A stretch of 64,000 nucleotides of DNA from Balanoglossus misakiensis (lineage: Eukaryota; Hemichordata), in contig CM082598.2 of the NCBI GenBank assembly GCA_040954595.2, forward strand, positions 8,804,001 through 8,868,000, read 5' to 3'. Shown one piece after another: positions 37,565-49,217 of this stretch. A model generated the notes under the pieces. The model was not told where the DNA came from, did no database searches, and saw nothing but the letters and a program-made list of their open reading frames with translations. A program made the translations under genes and the position numbers. Numbering within the stretch: the stretch's first letter is position 1; each line of letters opens with the position of its first letter.

Positions 37565-38345
37565 TAATATGATTTTGCTTGATAAAGATAAACAATTTCA
37601 TTTTTTCAAGTCCGTTGTTTGGTTGGGGATAAATCGTGCTAGTTCTAGGGCCTCGTCGCGCCCTGTTCCAGAACACGCAAGCTGAGCTCGTGCAAACGTG
37701 TTCTAGAATTTCTAAAGTCACGCGATTTTATGCCACTGCCAATAGAATTCATAAAGTGCGTTCTATTCAGGCGCGTTCTCTTCTACATGTTCTATTTCGG
37801 TTACTTTTTAAAAAACTATTCACTGTTCAGGGTCCAGGTACTAGGTCTTCTTGTCGAGAATATAAACCCCGGCTCAAGCCAATCAGCGAGCTGGATTCAC
37901 GCCAAGCATATTATAATAAGTAATAAATGTTAATTCATAATTATAGACTGGATGTGTTTAATCTTACTTAATTACCAAATAGACATACAAAACATGAAAC
38001 TATCTCTACTTCCATGGGAGAAACATGGACCAGTACCCAGTTAACATATCACCGTCAATTATGTTGTCCCATGGTGACTAAAAATTCAACAATTATCAAC
38101 AAATTAATATGCAGTTACCCTCTTTCTACATATTATGTAACACTTACAAGTTTAAATTCCCACTAGAAAATCATCTCTCAATTTACGAGTTCAAGAAAAC
38201 TACACACTCCCCAAAAACTGTAAAAACTATTAATTGGCTTTTCAGTAGTTATCACCAATATCATCATACATAATTACTAAATTTTGCTTTCTAGCTGAGG
38301 CTACTTCACCTATTATTAATACAAACTGCAGAATAAGTCGTTTAT
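37565..38345 (+). other. Gene-free stretch, part CpG-richer
   Basis: The part 37620-37850 has more CpG than its surroundings and an open plus-strand frame (37636-37923) without recognisable domains. GCTTG next to ATATTATA in inverse orientation at both 37556-37585 and 37900-37920 hints that this is the body of an unclassified mobile element next to the palindrome. Confidence 0.35.
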
Positions 38346-38348
38346 TGT

Positions 38349-38350
38349 TT

Positions 38351-38385
<35 letters not shown>

Positions 38386-38445
38386 TCATCATCATCATCA
38401 AAATCATCATCATCATCATCATCATCATGACCGCCATCAAAATCA
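38349..38445 (+). repeat. ATC trinucleotide microsatellite
   Basis: Uninterrupted ATC runs with a few AAA interruptions (CATCATCATCAAAATCATC). No open frame in it is supported as coding. Confidence 0.95.
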
Positions 38446-40158
38446 GTAAAAACCATCATCAACCTCATCACCATATAAACAACTAGAATTAACAATTAAC
38501 ATGAAAACTGCCACCACAATCACAACATTAAAGGAATAAAATCAAAATATTAAATGACCCATAAAAATCAGAAACTTTTAACCAATGACATTCTACAAAG
38601 TCCATAGTCTCTCATTTATTAAACTAGCTGCATTATACTCTTAATTAAATATTATAAGTTTATTATTATCAGTACATAAATTTGTAAGTCTAAGAATATT
38701 GTAATAAGTAAAATTAAACTTTCAAATGGTAATTATTATTATTATTATGCATAGCTGACATTATACACCAGTAATTCTCAATGCTGATTTACTAAATTAC
38801 TGCAATTCTCAAAACAAGAGCTATGTAAATTGCTTTCCAATACAAATGAGTGCTCACTTAATTGATGAAAGGGGGGAAAGACAAAGAGCTGTTGGTGAAA
38901 TTGACTGGATGGTATTAAACACAATAAAATACATGGGTACACATCTGAAATACAAATCTTATATTATGCAATGTTTAGTTAATAATCTGGAATGAAATCA
39001 TGCATCCAATACAAATGTGATCAAAAATATACAAGTTTGATAAATCAGAAATTTTTACTAATCACCACTCTGTGTGAGTGTTACATCATGTTTGTGAGTG
39101 CAAGGTATAGTATGTCATGTTTGTGAGTGCAAGGTATTTAATAACATCCCCAAATCTGACTGGCCAGGTCAGAATGGGGACACCCACATGGAATATTACA
39201 AAACTCCTTAATTCCACAGTCTAAATAACTGCAGAGTCATTGCATTACATACATGAGTTTTCAGACAATTATCTCTGCAAAACAATAGTACTATACACGT
39301 AACAGTAAGTGCATGTGCAAATGACATCTTTTGTTATGATGCCATAATGAAGCATCACCAATCAAGCATATCACCTGTAATCAGATTTAAGTAAAAAGAA
39401 ATGTATGTATTCTGGTTTAAATATGGTTATTACTTAAATGCTGACATGGAATATTATACAAAAACACGTTAAATACCAAAGTCAATCTAACTGCAGTGTC
39501 ATTGCATTACAGTGTAAAAAGTAGCACAAGTATGGGATATGAATGCACATATCAAGAACATTAAAATGATAGAAGAACTGGGAATCATACGATGCACATT
39601 CCTAGAAAAAAAGAAAACTTTATTTAATTAACAATAACAGTTATATCAATGATGTTTACATACACCAGTCATAAATGTTTTCACCAACAGCTCTATGTAC
39701 TGGGCTCATCTTACTTTAATTTGTACACAGAATCATCTGTGACTCACAAAACTCTGTACACAGAATCACAAAGTATGCAATGTCAACTATGCATAGTGTT
39801 TAGGCTACCAATTCTGATGAATATTTAAGATGAATGTGACTAACTGTTTAGATGAAAATACATCTGTTATTTTTATGGTTAAATTAAACCTTCGCTAACA
39901 TTATTGTTCTGTTACTTTATACCATTCCAACCACAATGTCAAGTCTAACAGATACAATATTATTGCAATTAATCTGGATTAAATAAAGACCATTAAGAAT
40001 CAAATAATCACCACCTATACCATTCGAAACATATTCATTCTCCAGCCTTTTCATCTCGCAGTATCCAAAAATGAAGATCCACTTAAATCTGAGAATACCA
40101 TGATTACATACAATATTCGGAAGTCTTTCTTACACAGCTACAAAGCACTATGACCATC
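38446..40158 (+). other. Gene-free stretch
   Basis: AT-rich DNA with an ATT run at about 38728-38750, a short duplication of ATGTTTGTGAGTGCAAGGTA at about 39088 and 39117, and a weak pair of related blocks near 39188-39255 and 39449-39515 (CATGGAATATTA, AACTGCAG, GTCATTGCATTACA). I see no gene. Confidence 0.5.
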
Positions 40159-40420
40159 ATCATCAGCAGCAGTATTCATCATCATCATCATTACTATGTT
40201 TTAATAATTATATCATAATCATCAACATCACCACCATGACCATCATCACCATCACCATCATCATCATCATCATTACTGTTATTTTTGTTTAATCATCATC
40301 GTCGTCATCATTTTTAATATTTACATTTTTATAATCATCATCATTATTATTATTTGTTATTTTTGTTATATCGCCATCATCTCATCTCAACTCATCATCA
40401 TCATCAATGTGCACATTATT
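40159..40420 (+). repeat. CAT/ATC microsatellite cluster
   Basis: Several interrupted CATCATCATC and CACCATCACCATC runs are spread over this stretch, separated by ATTATTATT and TTTTTGTT blocks. Confidence 0.9.
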
Positions 40421-41585
40421 ATTACCTTTCATATTTGTACTGAATCATTTATACAAGGGATATTCTTGTTTAATATGTATTTTGAAACTTTATCATACCT
40501 TATCCTGCAAACCCCCCAAATTATAATTTTCTTACACCAGATACTGTTAGGCCTGTCTATTATGGAATTTGTTCTGTATTTCACTCTTCATTAAATGTTC
40601 TGTCTTAAATCAACCTCCATTCTGCAAAGTACAATCTTACCTTTATGATGACAAAACCCAATGCACTGGTGTTCAGTGGAAGTTACTTTTGATCTTTGCA
40701 GTATACATTTCTCAGTAAACATTTCATTCACAGAGATTGACACCATCCGTATCATAAATTTGCATTTCAACAGCACGGAAAAAACCCCAGACTGAATAGC
40801 ATTAATAGCAGATGCTTACCATGCTTTGTGGCAGGTTAGTGTTTGTAATCCTGCATCATCCTGTCTTATACTCATGTACACTTTCAGGCAATAGAATAAA
40901 ATACACAGTATGAATAAATAAATAAAAAATAATACTTCCCTCTCAATGATCAGTTGTAGTAACAGTAGTAATGTACATCCATTTCAGTAATCCTCAACTT
41001 TTCCACACTATAGTCTTGTCAGATTTCACGGAAAGTTCCTCCTGCAAGAAAGAAATTTGAAAACAATGGGTAAGAGACACTCAAATACAGTATACATGTA
41101 TCTTCATCACATAAACTGACCCACGATTTACACCTTTGTGCCGTAGACCAGGACATAAAAAAATCTATATTTAAAACCGAAGCACGACGCGCAATACATC
41201 CGCATATGCTAATCACCTATTGAATATTCATGAGAACCCTATATAAGGGTTTGACCAGATGAGAACGGTGTAACTACCCTTCAACAGTGGAGTTGGATAG
41301 CAAAGCAATCGAAGAAAGTGTAAGATAGAGGGGAGGGTGGGGCGGGATACCGTTTGGTGTACAAGTCCCCCTTCTAGCTGAGGAGCGCCCGCGTAGGTTT
41401 CCCACCCACCTACCCTCATTCACCGAAGACTCCGTTCAGGATAAAGCCTTCAATGACACCATTCCCATGCCCAATCCTATAACAATAGGCAATATCCTTG
41501 AGCGGAGTGATAAGGCTTTAAATATTACATTATACCCCCTGTTCTACATCATCAACTGGAACTATTTCCAACAATTCGCTGAGTG
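40421..41585 (+). other. Gene-free stretch with one TATA-like motif
   Basis: No gene is recognisable. CCCTATATAAGGG at about 41237-41250 is a perfect small palindrome with a TATA-box-like core. It is followed by more GC-rich DNA (41320-41420) in which I find no start codon with a plausible product, so a promoter here is only a possibility. Confidence 0.35.
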
Positions 41586-41589
41586 AGTG

Positions 41590-42080
41590 CCACAGCTCAG
41601 TTTCGTCTGAGCGAGGCTGGATGGTTTGGAGCCAGTTCAGCGCGTTATGACTGAAATTCTATATTCCACCAGTCGTGGTTTGTACAAGATGTAGAAACAA
41701 GTCACAGTAATAATGTTGGAGAATCGATAAGATTTGTATAACTTGGTCCCAGGCTGAGATTGTGTCGCCATGATACATATATTTTGTATTTCTGCGGAAA
41801 CACCGACCGACCACACTGACTTGACCTCCGCAACGGTGCAAATGCAACAGTTCCTTAGACTTATTTTTAAAATCCTGTCATATTAATGGTTTTGGGATAC
41901 ATGGCATTGGAGTTTGGTTTATTTTTTTATAAACTTTTACATGAACTACATCAATTACCCCAATAAAAATGCAACTGGTGGTATGACTTTGCTGGCGAAC
42001 TGAGCTCAATGCAATGCCATGACTTGCTGGAAGATTTTATGAATGAACAGCTTCTGTCTTTTGCATATCTCATGTGGGCT
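41590..42080. mobile_element. Diverged, inverted copy of the 34887-36091 transposon
   Basis: This segment matches the reverse complement of about 35150-35860. Shared text includes GAGCCAGTTCAGCG, TGACTGAA followed by CTATATTCCA, GAGAATCGAT, CACTGACTTGAC, AATGGTTTTGGGATACATGG and ATAAACTTTTACATGAA. The 243-bp insertion present in the other copy is missing and the 9-bp target is single. The long inverted ends are not preserved, so it is a truncated relic. Confidence 0.8.
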
Positions 42081-42225
42081 ACAGATCCTTGCGCCCCTGA
42101 AAAATAATCCCACTAAAAATACAAGGCCACTCCAATATTTTAGAAAGATACTGAATTTTTATTACTGCCTCTTCTAAAGAAAAATAAGAAGACTGTTCAT
42201 GTGATAAATATATAATCCCATGATA

Positions 42226-42609
42226 TAAGCTAAGCGTATTTGCATATTTTTTATGGGTTATAGCTCATGAAAACTGTCAATAGATGACAAATTTTCGACT
42301 GTGCTGATGATTGTTTATCAACTGATGCAAAGAACAAACAATAGCTATGAAAATACGCCTAGTCTGTTGCCCAGTGACACCAATCGGAGAATGGTATCAC
42401 CCACACCATGGTGGGCGGAAGTTGCTCCTGGCACTTTTTTTCCCATGATTCAAATTACAGTAAACGCCATATTGGAAATTCTGCCAACTTTCCCTAGATT
42501 TTGTAAAAAATCGCGCGACCTATACATGGCGAATATGTTTTTTTCTGAAAGAGAGACATCAAAGCTACCAAATTATGTAGAAATCAGCTACAGCGGATTT
42601 CCCCTTTAA
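42226..42609 (+). mobile_element. Truncated copy of the TTAA-type MITE
   Basis: Bases 42226-42605 are nearly identical to 48175-48553, from AAGCTAAGCGTATTTGCATA to the terminus GCGGATTTCCCCT followed by TTAA at 42606-42609. The left inverted repeat is missing. The open frame across it (42301-42609) also occurs in the other copy, but it runs through the inverted repeat and is most likely not coding. Confidence 0.85.
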
Positions 42610-43062
42610 GTTTCAAAGAAGTTGACATATCACTTTCAGAAATGTTGATTTTTACCAATAATGTGGAAAAGACAAAAAATGCATTAAAAATAGAAAATTT
42701 GTAATATTAGCTTACATACAGGACTGTATGAGGCAGACATAAGGTGCATGCATACCAAATACACACCACTTTGCAAATCAATCTGACCAGTGGTTGTTGA
42801 GTTTTTGAGTTTTGACCAATTTCACATTTTCCCAGCTAATTTGCATATTTTTGGCAATGACACTTTCATTTGAACAAACTCCCATCTACAGCCCAGCCTG
42901 CATCTGCACACCAAATATCGAGGTTATACACGCAGAGGTTTTCAAGTTTTTGAGGTGGACGGACATACAGACATACATCCATACATACATACATACATAC
43001 ATACATACAGATGCCACCGATCCCATAAGGTCCCATAGTATAAACCAATGGGACCTAAAAAT
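42610..43062 (+). repeat. Dispersed repeat with CATA tail and terminal hairpin, copy c
   Basis: It contains GACATATCACTTTCAGAAATG, AAAAATGCATTAAAAATAGA and TGACCAGTGGTTGTTGAGTT, then CAGCTAATTTGCATATTTTT, AACTCCCATCTACAGCCCAG and GACGGACATACAGACATACA. A CATA run at 42967-43008 and the hairpin AGGTCCCAT...AATGGGACCT end the copy. It starts directly at the TTAA end of the preceding MITE. Confidence 0.85.
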
Positions 43063-43212
43063 ATCATGGGATTATATGTAATTATCTTCAAGTTCAAATA
43101 TCAGGGATCGCGTTAGCACTCACTACATTCACAAAATGTGGTAAAAATGACAAATGGTGAAAAACTATTTCATTCAATTTACCATGCCAATATATAAGTG
43201 AATTGAGATAAT

Positions 43213-43885
43213 ATGGCTTCAGCGAAGCAAAGTTTGGCTGACTTTTTGGGAGCTGTTGACCAGAAAAAATCAAAGGATAGACACAGCAAACAACATCAAG
43301 CCCAAATGGTTATGACAATTTAGCTGGTTGCGATTTTAGAAACAGCTTTTTGTGTGTGATTTGTGCATCAAATTTCGGCGAAGCAATTTGTTTACACAAC
43401 TGAGATAAAAACCAGGACCCCTAAAGCAGGCAACCTGAATTGACATTTTCCTTGTTTATTTTTATAGGGTTGCAAGTTGTTGCGGTTCTCTGCCAAGATG
43501 AGGGGGGGGGGTCACATACATGCATAGTGCAAGTATTAACGAGCTTTAGATGATTGTACCGCTGACATTGTGGAAAGAAACGTGATTGGAAGGATGAAAG
43601 TTGCAAAATTCGATTTGCTTGAGTTAGATGAATCAACAAATATTGCTGTTTGTCAAAATTTGATGATATATATACATGTACATTCGTGCCGTGTTGTATA
43701 TCGAAAGGTGGAGTCTCGTTTTCTGAGCATCGCAATGCTGAACAGAGCAACATGTGAGCAGCTACACTTGGAAGTGAAAGATATTTTGTCGAAGGGTGTC
43801 TCTGACAAGTCTGATAATATCTCTGGGCACAGATGGAGCTAGTACCAGGCAAGGATTGACAACACAGTTTAAGAAGGAAAATTGA
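43213..43885 (+). pseudogene. hAT transposase remnant, N-terminal and catalytic part
   Basis: An open frame at 43213 starts MASAKQSLADFLGAVDQKK and closes after about 36 codons. In the frame beginning 43570, LLELDESTNIAVCQNLMIYI carries the LDEST motif typical of the first catalytic aspartate of animal hAT transposases. After a frame change, LGTDGASTRQGLTTQF at 43823-43870 matches the second conserved hAT block (TDGA). Several frameshifts and stops show a dead copy. A later continuation lies at 45290-45560, separated by repeats. An N-terminal BED-type finger is not visible. Confidence 0.7.
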
Positions 43886-44559
43886 AAAAGTAAGGTTGTC
43901 AGAAGCATCTGATTACATAACTGCATGAAAAAATCAAGTCAAGAACACTGTGGTCCCATTTAGGGATTACACAGAAAAAGTCTACACCGGAGTACATATA
44001 CAGACAGACAGACATACACATAGAGAGATCAACGGGCACACACAGACTGACCCACAAGCTGCCAATGGCATGTGTGCTTTACATACACCAAATAGAACAG
44101 CTGGTCTCTTTAACAGTTAGCCAGTTATGTAACCATGCAGGAATTTGCTGTGTTTACAAATGTCAGTAGGGCCACTAGGGGTGTAGTGGTAATTGCTCTT
44201 CGTGAGATAAACATTTTTGTGGTATAAGACAAATATCCTACAAAATATAGACGTTCCAAATTACCTATGATATGATTGATAATTCTAAAGAAGACAATCC
44301 CATTAACTGACAACTCAAATTTTAAAGTAATCTGCCATACAGTGTACTTTCTGAGAAATATATTATTTGTTATCAAAATTGGAAAAATATGCCCCAAAAA
44401 TACAAGGTATTGCCCCCACAAAACATTGACACTTTCATCATACGTTTTGTAAATCATCATGAGAACCCACCCAGGAACCTTCAAATAAAATTTCAAAGCA
44501 ATGGGGTAGAGGGTTCTGAGGAAGAGTTTTGACCAAAAATGGCAAAAATCATGCATGCA
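43886..44559 (+). other. Stretch with repeat-derived DNA, no gene
   Basis: It holds CAGACAGACAGACATACACA and similar short runs at about 44000-44025, followed by text related to the body of the dispersed family (CAAAGCAATGGGGTAGAGGG, AAATGGCAAAAATCATGCAT). No gene is recognisable. Confidence 0.45.
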
Positions 44560-45219
44560 AATCTTACTTGGGTACCCCTAGGAACATACCTACCAAATTT
44601 CAGAGCAATCTGACAAGCAGTTTTACAGAAAACAAATTTTGATCAAAAAGGCAAAAATTGCTTCAAAATTAGAAATATGCAAATTTTGCAGCAATTTAAA
44701 CAAAACTTTGGTAACTCAGATCACCTATATGAAGCTCCATACTTAATTTCAAAGACGTAGACTGATCAATTCCAGAAAAATAGATGTTTTACCAAAATGT
44801 GGAAAAAGACAAAAAATGCATAAAAATTAGAAAATTCACACTATTAGCTCAAAACATAACGAACTGTGTGAGGTTAACATAAGGTACATGCATGCCACTT
44901 TTCAAATCAATATGACCAGTGGTTGTTGAGTTTCTGAGTTTTGACCAAATTTAGGTTTTCCCCAGCTAATTTGCATATTTTTGGCAACGACAATTTTATT
45001 TGAACAAACTCCCATCTACAGCCCAGCATGCATCTACACACCTAATATCGAGGTTATACGTGAAGCGGTTTTCAAGTTTTTGATGTGGACGGACATACAG
45101 ACACACACCCATCCATCCATCCATCCATCCATCCATACATACATACATACATACAACATACAGACACAACCCATCCCATAAGGTCCCAAGGTATATTACA
45201 TAACCAAATGGGATCTAAA
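44560..45219 (+). repeat. Dispersed repeat with CATC/CATA tail, copy d
   Basis: This is the longest copy of the family. It starts with TACTTGGGTACCCCTAGGAA-type text and contains AATTTCAGAGCAATCTGACA, GTGTGAGGTTAACATAAGGT, CAGCTAATTTGCATATTTTT and GACGGACATACAGACACAC. A CATC/CATA run lies at 45108-45150. It ends AAGGTCCCAAGG...CCAAATGGGATCTAAAA, a decayed version of the terminal hairpin. It interrupts the hAT relic. Confidence 0.8.
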
Positions 45220-45289
45220 AGGCAGAGGATGAGTCCAGAAGCAACTTTTAGCAGTTCCTACATTGTGTTAAGTTAAGGAGTAATAAAAC

Positions 45290-45560
45290 AAAACTGGAAA
45301 ATTTATTTTGTGGTCACATTATACCACTTAAGAAACAACAGCAAATTTTTGCTAGAAGTAGTGAGAAAATTCTGACTTGCCTATCTGATAATCTAGCACA
45401 TAGATGTGTTGAAAATGATGATGAAATCAGTTCAGTTTTTGATATTCTGGTACCAATAGATGCAGATCAGATTACACACGTCAATATGGTGATTTCAAAG
45501 CTGGGAGAATTTTTGGGGACAGAAAAAACAGATGGTGAAAGAAATTCTGTGAATCTGTAA
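45290..45560 (+). pseudogene. Probable C-terminal continuation of the hAT remnant
   Basis: A plus-strand frame reads KKQQQIFARSSEKILTCLSD, then LAHRCVEND and EISSVFDILVPIDADQI, ending at a stop near 45560. The pattern of a helical segment followed by xxDILVPxD resembles the region just before the dimerisation domain of hAT transposases. The link to the 43213-43885 piece rests on order and orientation, not on a diagnostic motif. Confidence 0.45.
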
Positions 45561-45779
45561 GAGCTGGCCTATTTAAGTTCTGTATACATGTAGTGTAGAC
45601 AGTCTAAGTTGGGGGCACCAATGCCTTGTTAACAGTTACTTTCAAAGCTTCTCTTAAGAGAAGATTTGCAAATGAGAAACAAAGAAATTTACAAAAAACT
45701 CGCTAAATATTGAAAATTTCTGATATCAGAATTTAATAAAAGTTGCACATATGTGTTACATTGTAGGCTTGTGTCCCAA

Positions 45780-46604
45780 ATTCAAAAGCTCTGCTTACCC
45801 CTAGGAATATTCCTTCTAAATTACAAAGCAATCCAACAAGCAGTTTCACAGAAAACAATATTTGTTCAAAACAGGCAAAAATGTTACACAAATATGCATT
45901 GCAACTATCACCATAATTCAAATTGTACAATATCTTACTTTAATCACTACAAGGAACATGCCTGCCTAAGTTCAAGCAGTCTGACAAGTGGTTTCAGTGA
46001 AATAAAATGACAAAATTGTTTCCCCAATGACACAAATATGCAAATATCACAATTTTTTTTACAACATCTTACTTGGGTTACCCCTAGGAACATGCCGTAG
46101 ACCAAATTGCAAAGCAATCTGACATGCGGTTTTAGAGAAAAAAGGTGTTGCCCAAAAATGGCAAAAATTGCTCAAAATTACAAATATGCAAATTTGATCA
46201 AAACTATGGGAACTCAGACAACCTATAGGACGTTTCATACTAAATTTTAAAGAAGGCTGCCTATCACTTTCAGAAATGAATATTTTTAAATGTAGAAAAA
46301 TACAAAAAATGCATAAAAATAGAAAATTCACACGATAGTATTAGCTCAAAACAGAACTGTGTGAGGTTAAACATAAGGTACATGCATACCAATTTTCAAA
46401 TGATTCTGACCAGTGTTTGTTGAGTTTCTGAGTTTTGACCAATTTCACATTTTCCCCAGCTAATTTGCATATTTTTGCAATCGCACCCAAATATCGAGGT
46501 TATAACCGCAGCTCTTTTCAAGTTTTTGATGTGGACGGACATACATGTACATACAGATGCAATTGATTCCCCCTGATATATATACACACTAAATGGGACC
46601 TAAA
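45780..46604 (+). repeat. Dispersed repeat, copies e (partial body plus full 3' part)
   Basis: Two body fragments are seen. At 45800-46040 are ACCCCTAGGAATATTCCTTC, AAGCAATCCAACAAGCAGTT and related text. At 46060-46604 a fuller copy contains GGGTTACCCCTAGGAACATG, AAAGCAATCTGACATGCGGT, GTGTGAGGTTAAACATAAGG, TGAGTTTTGACCAATTTCAC and GATGTGGACGGACATACATG. It ends AATGGGACCTAAAA. The CATA tail is almost absent here. Confidence 0.75.
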
Positions 46605-46639
46605 ACTTGCTAAAATCTCAGACACCAGCAGAAGACAAA

Positions 46640-46910
46640 CAAAAATCTATATAAAAATGTATGATCCAATGGTATTTAAATGCACACCAATTTTCAAAGC
46701 AGTCCATCAGTGAGCAGTACTTGAATTTCGACCATTTTTGCATGGTTTCAGTTTATTTGTATATTTTTTATAGAGATACTAGTAATTTTGAGCTGGATCC
46801 CAACTCTTGGTCAACATGCAGCTATACATCAAATATCATGGTGATAGATGCAGCAGTTCTCAAGTTTTTCCAGGTGGACAGACAGATACATGGACATAAT
46901 ACATGACATG
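46640..46910 (+). repeat. Dispersed repeat, highly diverged copy f
   Basis: The order of blocks follows the family (CACACCAATTTTCAAAGCAG, a GACCATTTTTGC block, TATTTTTTATAG, CAACATGCAGCTATACATCA, GTTCTCAAGTTTTTCCAGGT, GGACAGACAGATACATG), but the identity is much lower than between the other copies. Confidence 0.55.
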
Positions 46911-47426
46911 TCATAAAAATAGAGACAGACCTTCCTACATACATACTGGATACAAACATACCCAGTTGTGGTACACACATACTGTACGACACACAATGTA
47001 CATACAACAACACTGATTTGTGTCATGTAACAAAACGTTGGAAAGTAAGACAGTCTGACTTTTATGACATTGATGATTCTTATTGTACAATGCTATATGG
47101 GTGCTTGAAATGAAACCAGTTTAAATAAGGCCAATCCCATAAAAAATAATATGTGCCGTTCTGATTACATGGTATGTCCAAATTTTGCAATTTTTTTTAT
47201 ATCTTTGGCCCCCGTAGTGTAGAATAATGATGTCATAGTTCTTGCGTGATTTGCATTATTACATATGTACCGTCGATTACTTGCACCGAGCGCAATACCA
47301 AAAACATTATGCCATACCTGTATGCAAATGAGTGGCCTGTTCACGAAACAAGCAATATCATTCCGCGGTCTCATTTCTTTCATGTTCGGTCTTTTTTTTA
47401 AATGGGATGAACATATGTAATAAAAA
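46911..47426 (+). other. Gene-free stretch
   Basis: Nothing recognisable. AATAATGATGTCA at 47223 occurs inverted at about 47645-47660, so the stretch 47220-47660 may be one larger inverted element centred on the palindrome that follows. Confidence 0.4.
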
Positions 47427-47617
47427 CAGAACCCCATGGCGCAATTGTGCAAGCACGGCGTACCGGTAGTATTTGCACTCGTGCTGGCGGTGTATTCTTG
47501 CTGCCCCCCGCACGAGCGACAGCGAGTGCGGGGGACGGGTGCAAGAATACACCGCCAGACACTCGATGCAAATACTACCGTTACGCCGTGCTTGCACGAT
47601 CGAGCCATGGGGTTCTG
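47427..47617. repeat. 191-bp GC-rich palindrome
   Basis: Arms of about 75 bp begin CAGAACCCCATGG on the left and end CCATGGGGTTCTG on the right. They share GCAAGCACGGCGTA, GTAGTATTTGCA and GGCGGTGTATTCTTGC in inverse orientation, with a few mismatches. The centre CCCCCGCACGAGCG with GAGTGCGGGGG forms an inner stem. The palindrome is much richer in G, C and CpG than its flanks. No clear target duplication is seen. Open frames on both strands simply mirror each other. Confidence 0.85.
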
Positions 47618-47934
47618 TCATAGAATTTTCATAAATTTTGTTTATTGACATCATTATTTTTACTTCCCATTTACAAAGCTCTAAAAAGTTTAGGGTCGAC
47701 TCGGCGGGCTAAAATTAGGGTAGGTCGCCAGGTCGGGTAATCGGAACAGAACATAATTTTTATTTGGTCTAATCTTGACCAAAACAGTTAGTTCTAAACA
47801 TTTTTTCCCAATTATCTTGACACGAGACATCACTACAAGTAATTGGTCATTCAAAGTGCTGACTGGATAACTTTGAGAGAATTACAATGGTGGAATATCA
47901 ATCAAGGAATGTCTGCAAAATGGCCCTAGTAACA
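47618..47934 (+). other. Gene-free stretch
   Basis: I see nothing recognisable here. Confidence 0.4.
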
Positions 47935-48557
47935 TTAAAGGGGAAATCCGCTGTAGCTGATTTCTACATAAATTGGTAGCTTTGATGTCTCTCAGAAAAA
48001 AACATATTCGCCATGTATAGGTCGCGCGATTTTTTACAAAATCTAGGGAAAGTTGGCAGAATTTCCAATATGGCGTTTACTGTAATTTGAATCATGGGGA
48101 AAAAAAGCGCCAGGACCAACTTCCGCCCACCTTGGTGTGGGTGATACCATTTTCCGATTGGTGTCACTGTGTCACAAGCTAAGCGTATTTGCATATTTTT
48201 CTTGGGTTATAGCTCATGAAAACTGTCAATAGATGACAAATTTTCGACTTTGCTGATGATTGTTTATCAACTGATGCAAAGAACGAACAATAGCTATGAA
48301 AATACGCCTAGTCTGTTGCCCAGTGACACCAATCGGAGAATGGTATCACCCACACCATGGTGGGCGGAAGTTGCTCCTGGCGCTTTTTTCCCATGATTCA
48401 AATTACAGTAAACGCCATATTGGAAATTTTGCCAACTTTCCCTAGATTTTGTAAAAAATCGCGCGACCTATACATGGCGAATATGTTTTTTTCTGAAAGA
48501 GAGACATCAAAGCTACCAAATTATGTAGAAATCAGCTACAGCGGATTTCCCCTTTAA
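47935..48557. mobile_element. Complete 615-bp MITE flanked by TTAA
   Basis: The termini are AGGGGAAATCCGCTGTAGCT and its exact reverse complement, with inverted repeats of about 230 bp (47939-48172 and 48320-48553), flanked by TTAA on both sides (47935-47938, 48554-48557). A central stretch of about 150 bp is unique to the middle. TTAA target duplication is known for piggyBac and Kolobok type transposons; the sequence itself does not decide between them. A second, truncated copy at 42226-42605 is nearly identical, so the family moved fairly recently. No transposase is encoded. Confidence 0.88.
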
Positions 48558-49217
48558 CAAATTCTCCATCAAAATATCAGCCTGGAAAAATGTTCACTAC
48601 ATGTACATTACAGTACACTATGAGTTTTAACACGATAAGTGAAAACATGGCCGAAATTAAGTAAACCACTACCTGTAACTTCTGACTAGTTGTCACTTGG
48701 CAGTATTTTTTTGATACTGCAATGCATCATTAGTTGGAGCTGACCACATTCAGATTCAAAATTTAATCATTTTGTCTTTTCAAATATGAGCACAAGGCAA
48801 TTTATATCAGTGAGATATCTGAAGCAACAAATATTCCGGGACTTGAAACAGAATCAGATGGTACAGCCCAGAAGGTGACTTAAAATCTCAGTAAAGTTCC
48901 ATCAGTTTGGAACATTTCGCTTTTTTGAGAAATGTACACCTTGTGCATATTAATTGTCCATAGTTAGCACTGGTACTGTTACAGTAGCAAATTGACTTCA
49001 AGTGTTGCAAACATTAAAAATGAATAGCTGACACCTCGCAATAACACCCCACAATAAAAAGAGTGTAGGCTCAAAGTGGTGAAATACACAGGAAAATCAC
49101 CCCTTGTAGCATTACCTAAATGATTCATTCGGAGTAACTGCGTCACAACTTTTTACATGTGCTTGAAATGACAAACAAATTCATTGTTAAACTTCCAATA
49201 AGCTTAATAATACTCAC
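48558..49217 (+). other. Gene-free stretch (possible intron of the 49218-49451 exon)
   Basis: No coding or repeat structure is recognisable. Confidence 0.4.

Noticed and set aside
41225-41420. TATA-like CTATATAAGG as a promoter of a gene
   Set aside because: It sits in a small palindrome, and I found no start codon, exon or conserved RNA gene downstream on either strand.
42301-42609. Conserved 102-codon frame shared by two loci
   Set aside because: It runs through the inverted repeat of the TTAA MITE and is conserved only because the MITE copies are young.
47165-47654. Overlapping minus and plus open frames with similar starts near 47436 and 47608
   Set aside because: The similarity arises because the frames read the two arms of one palindrome.
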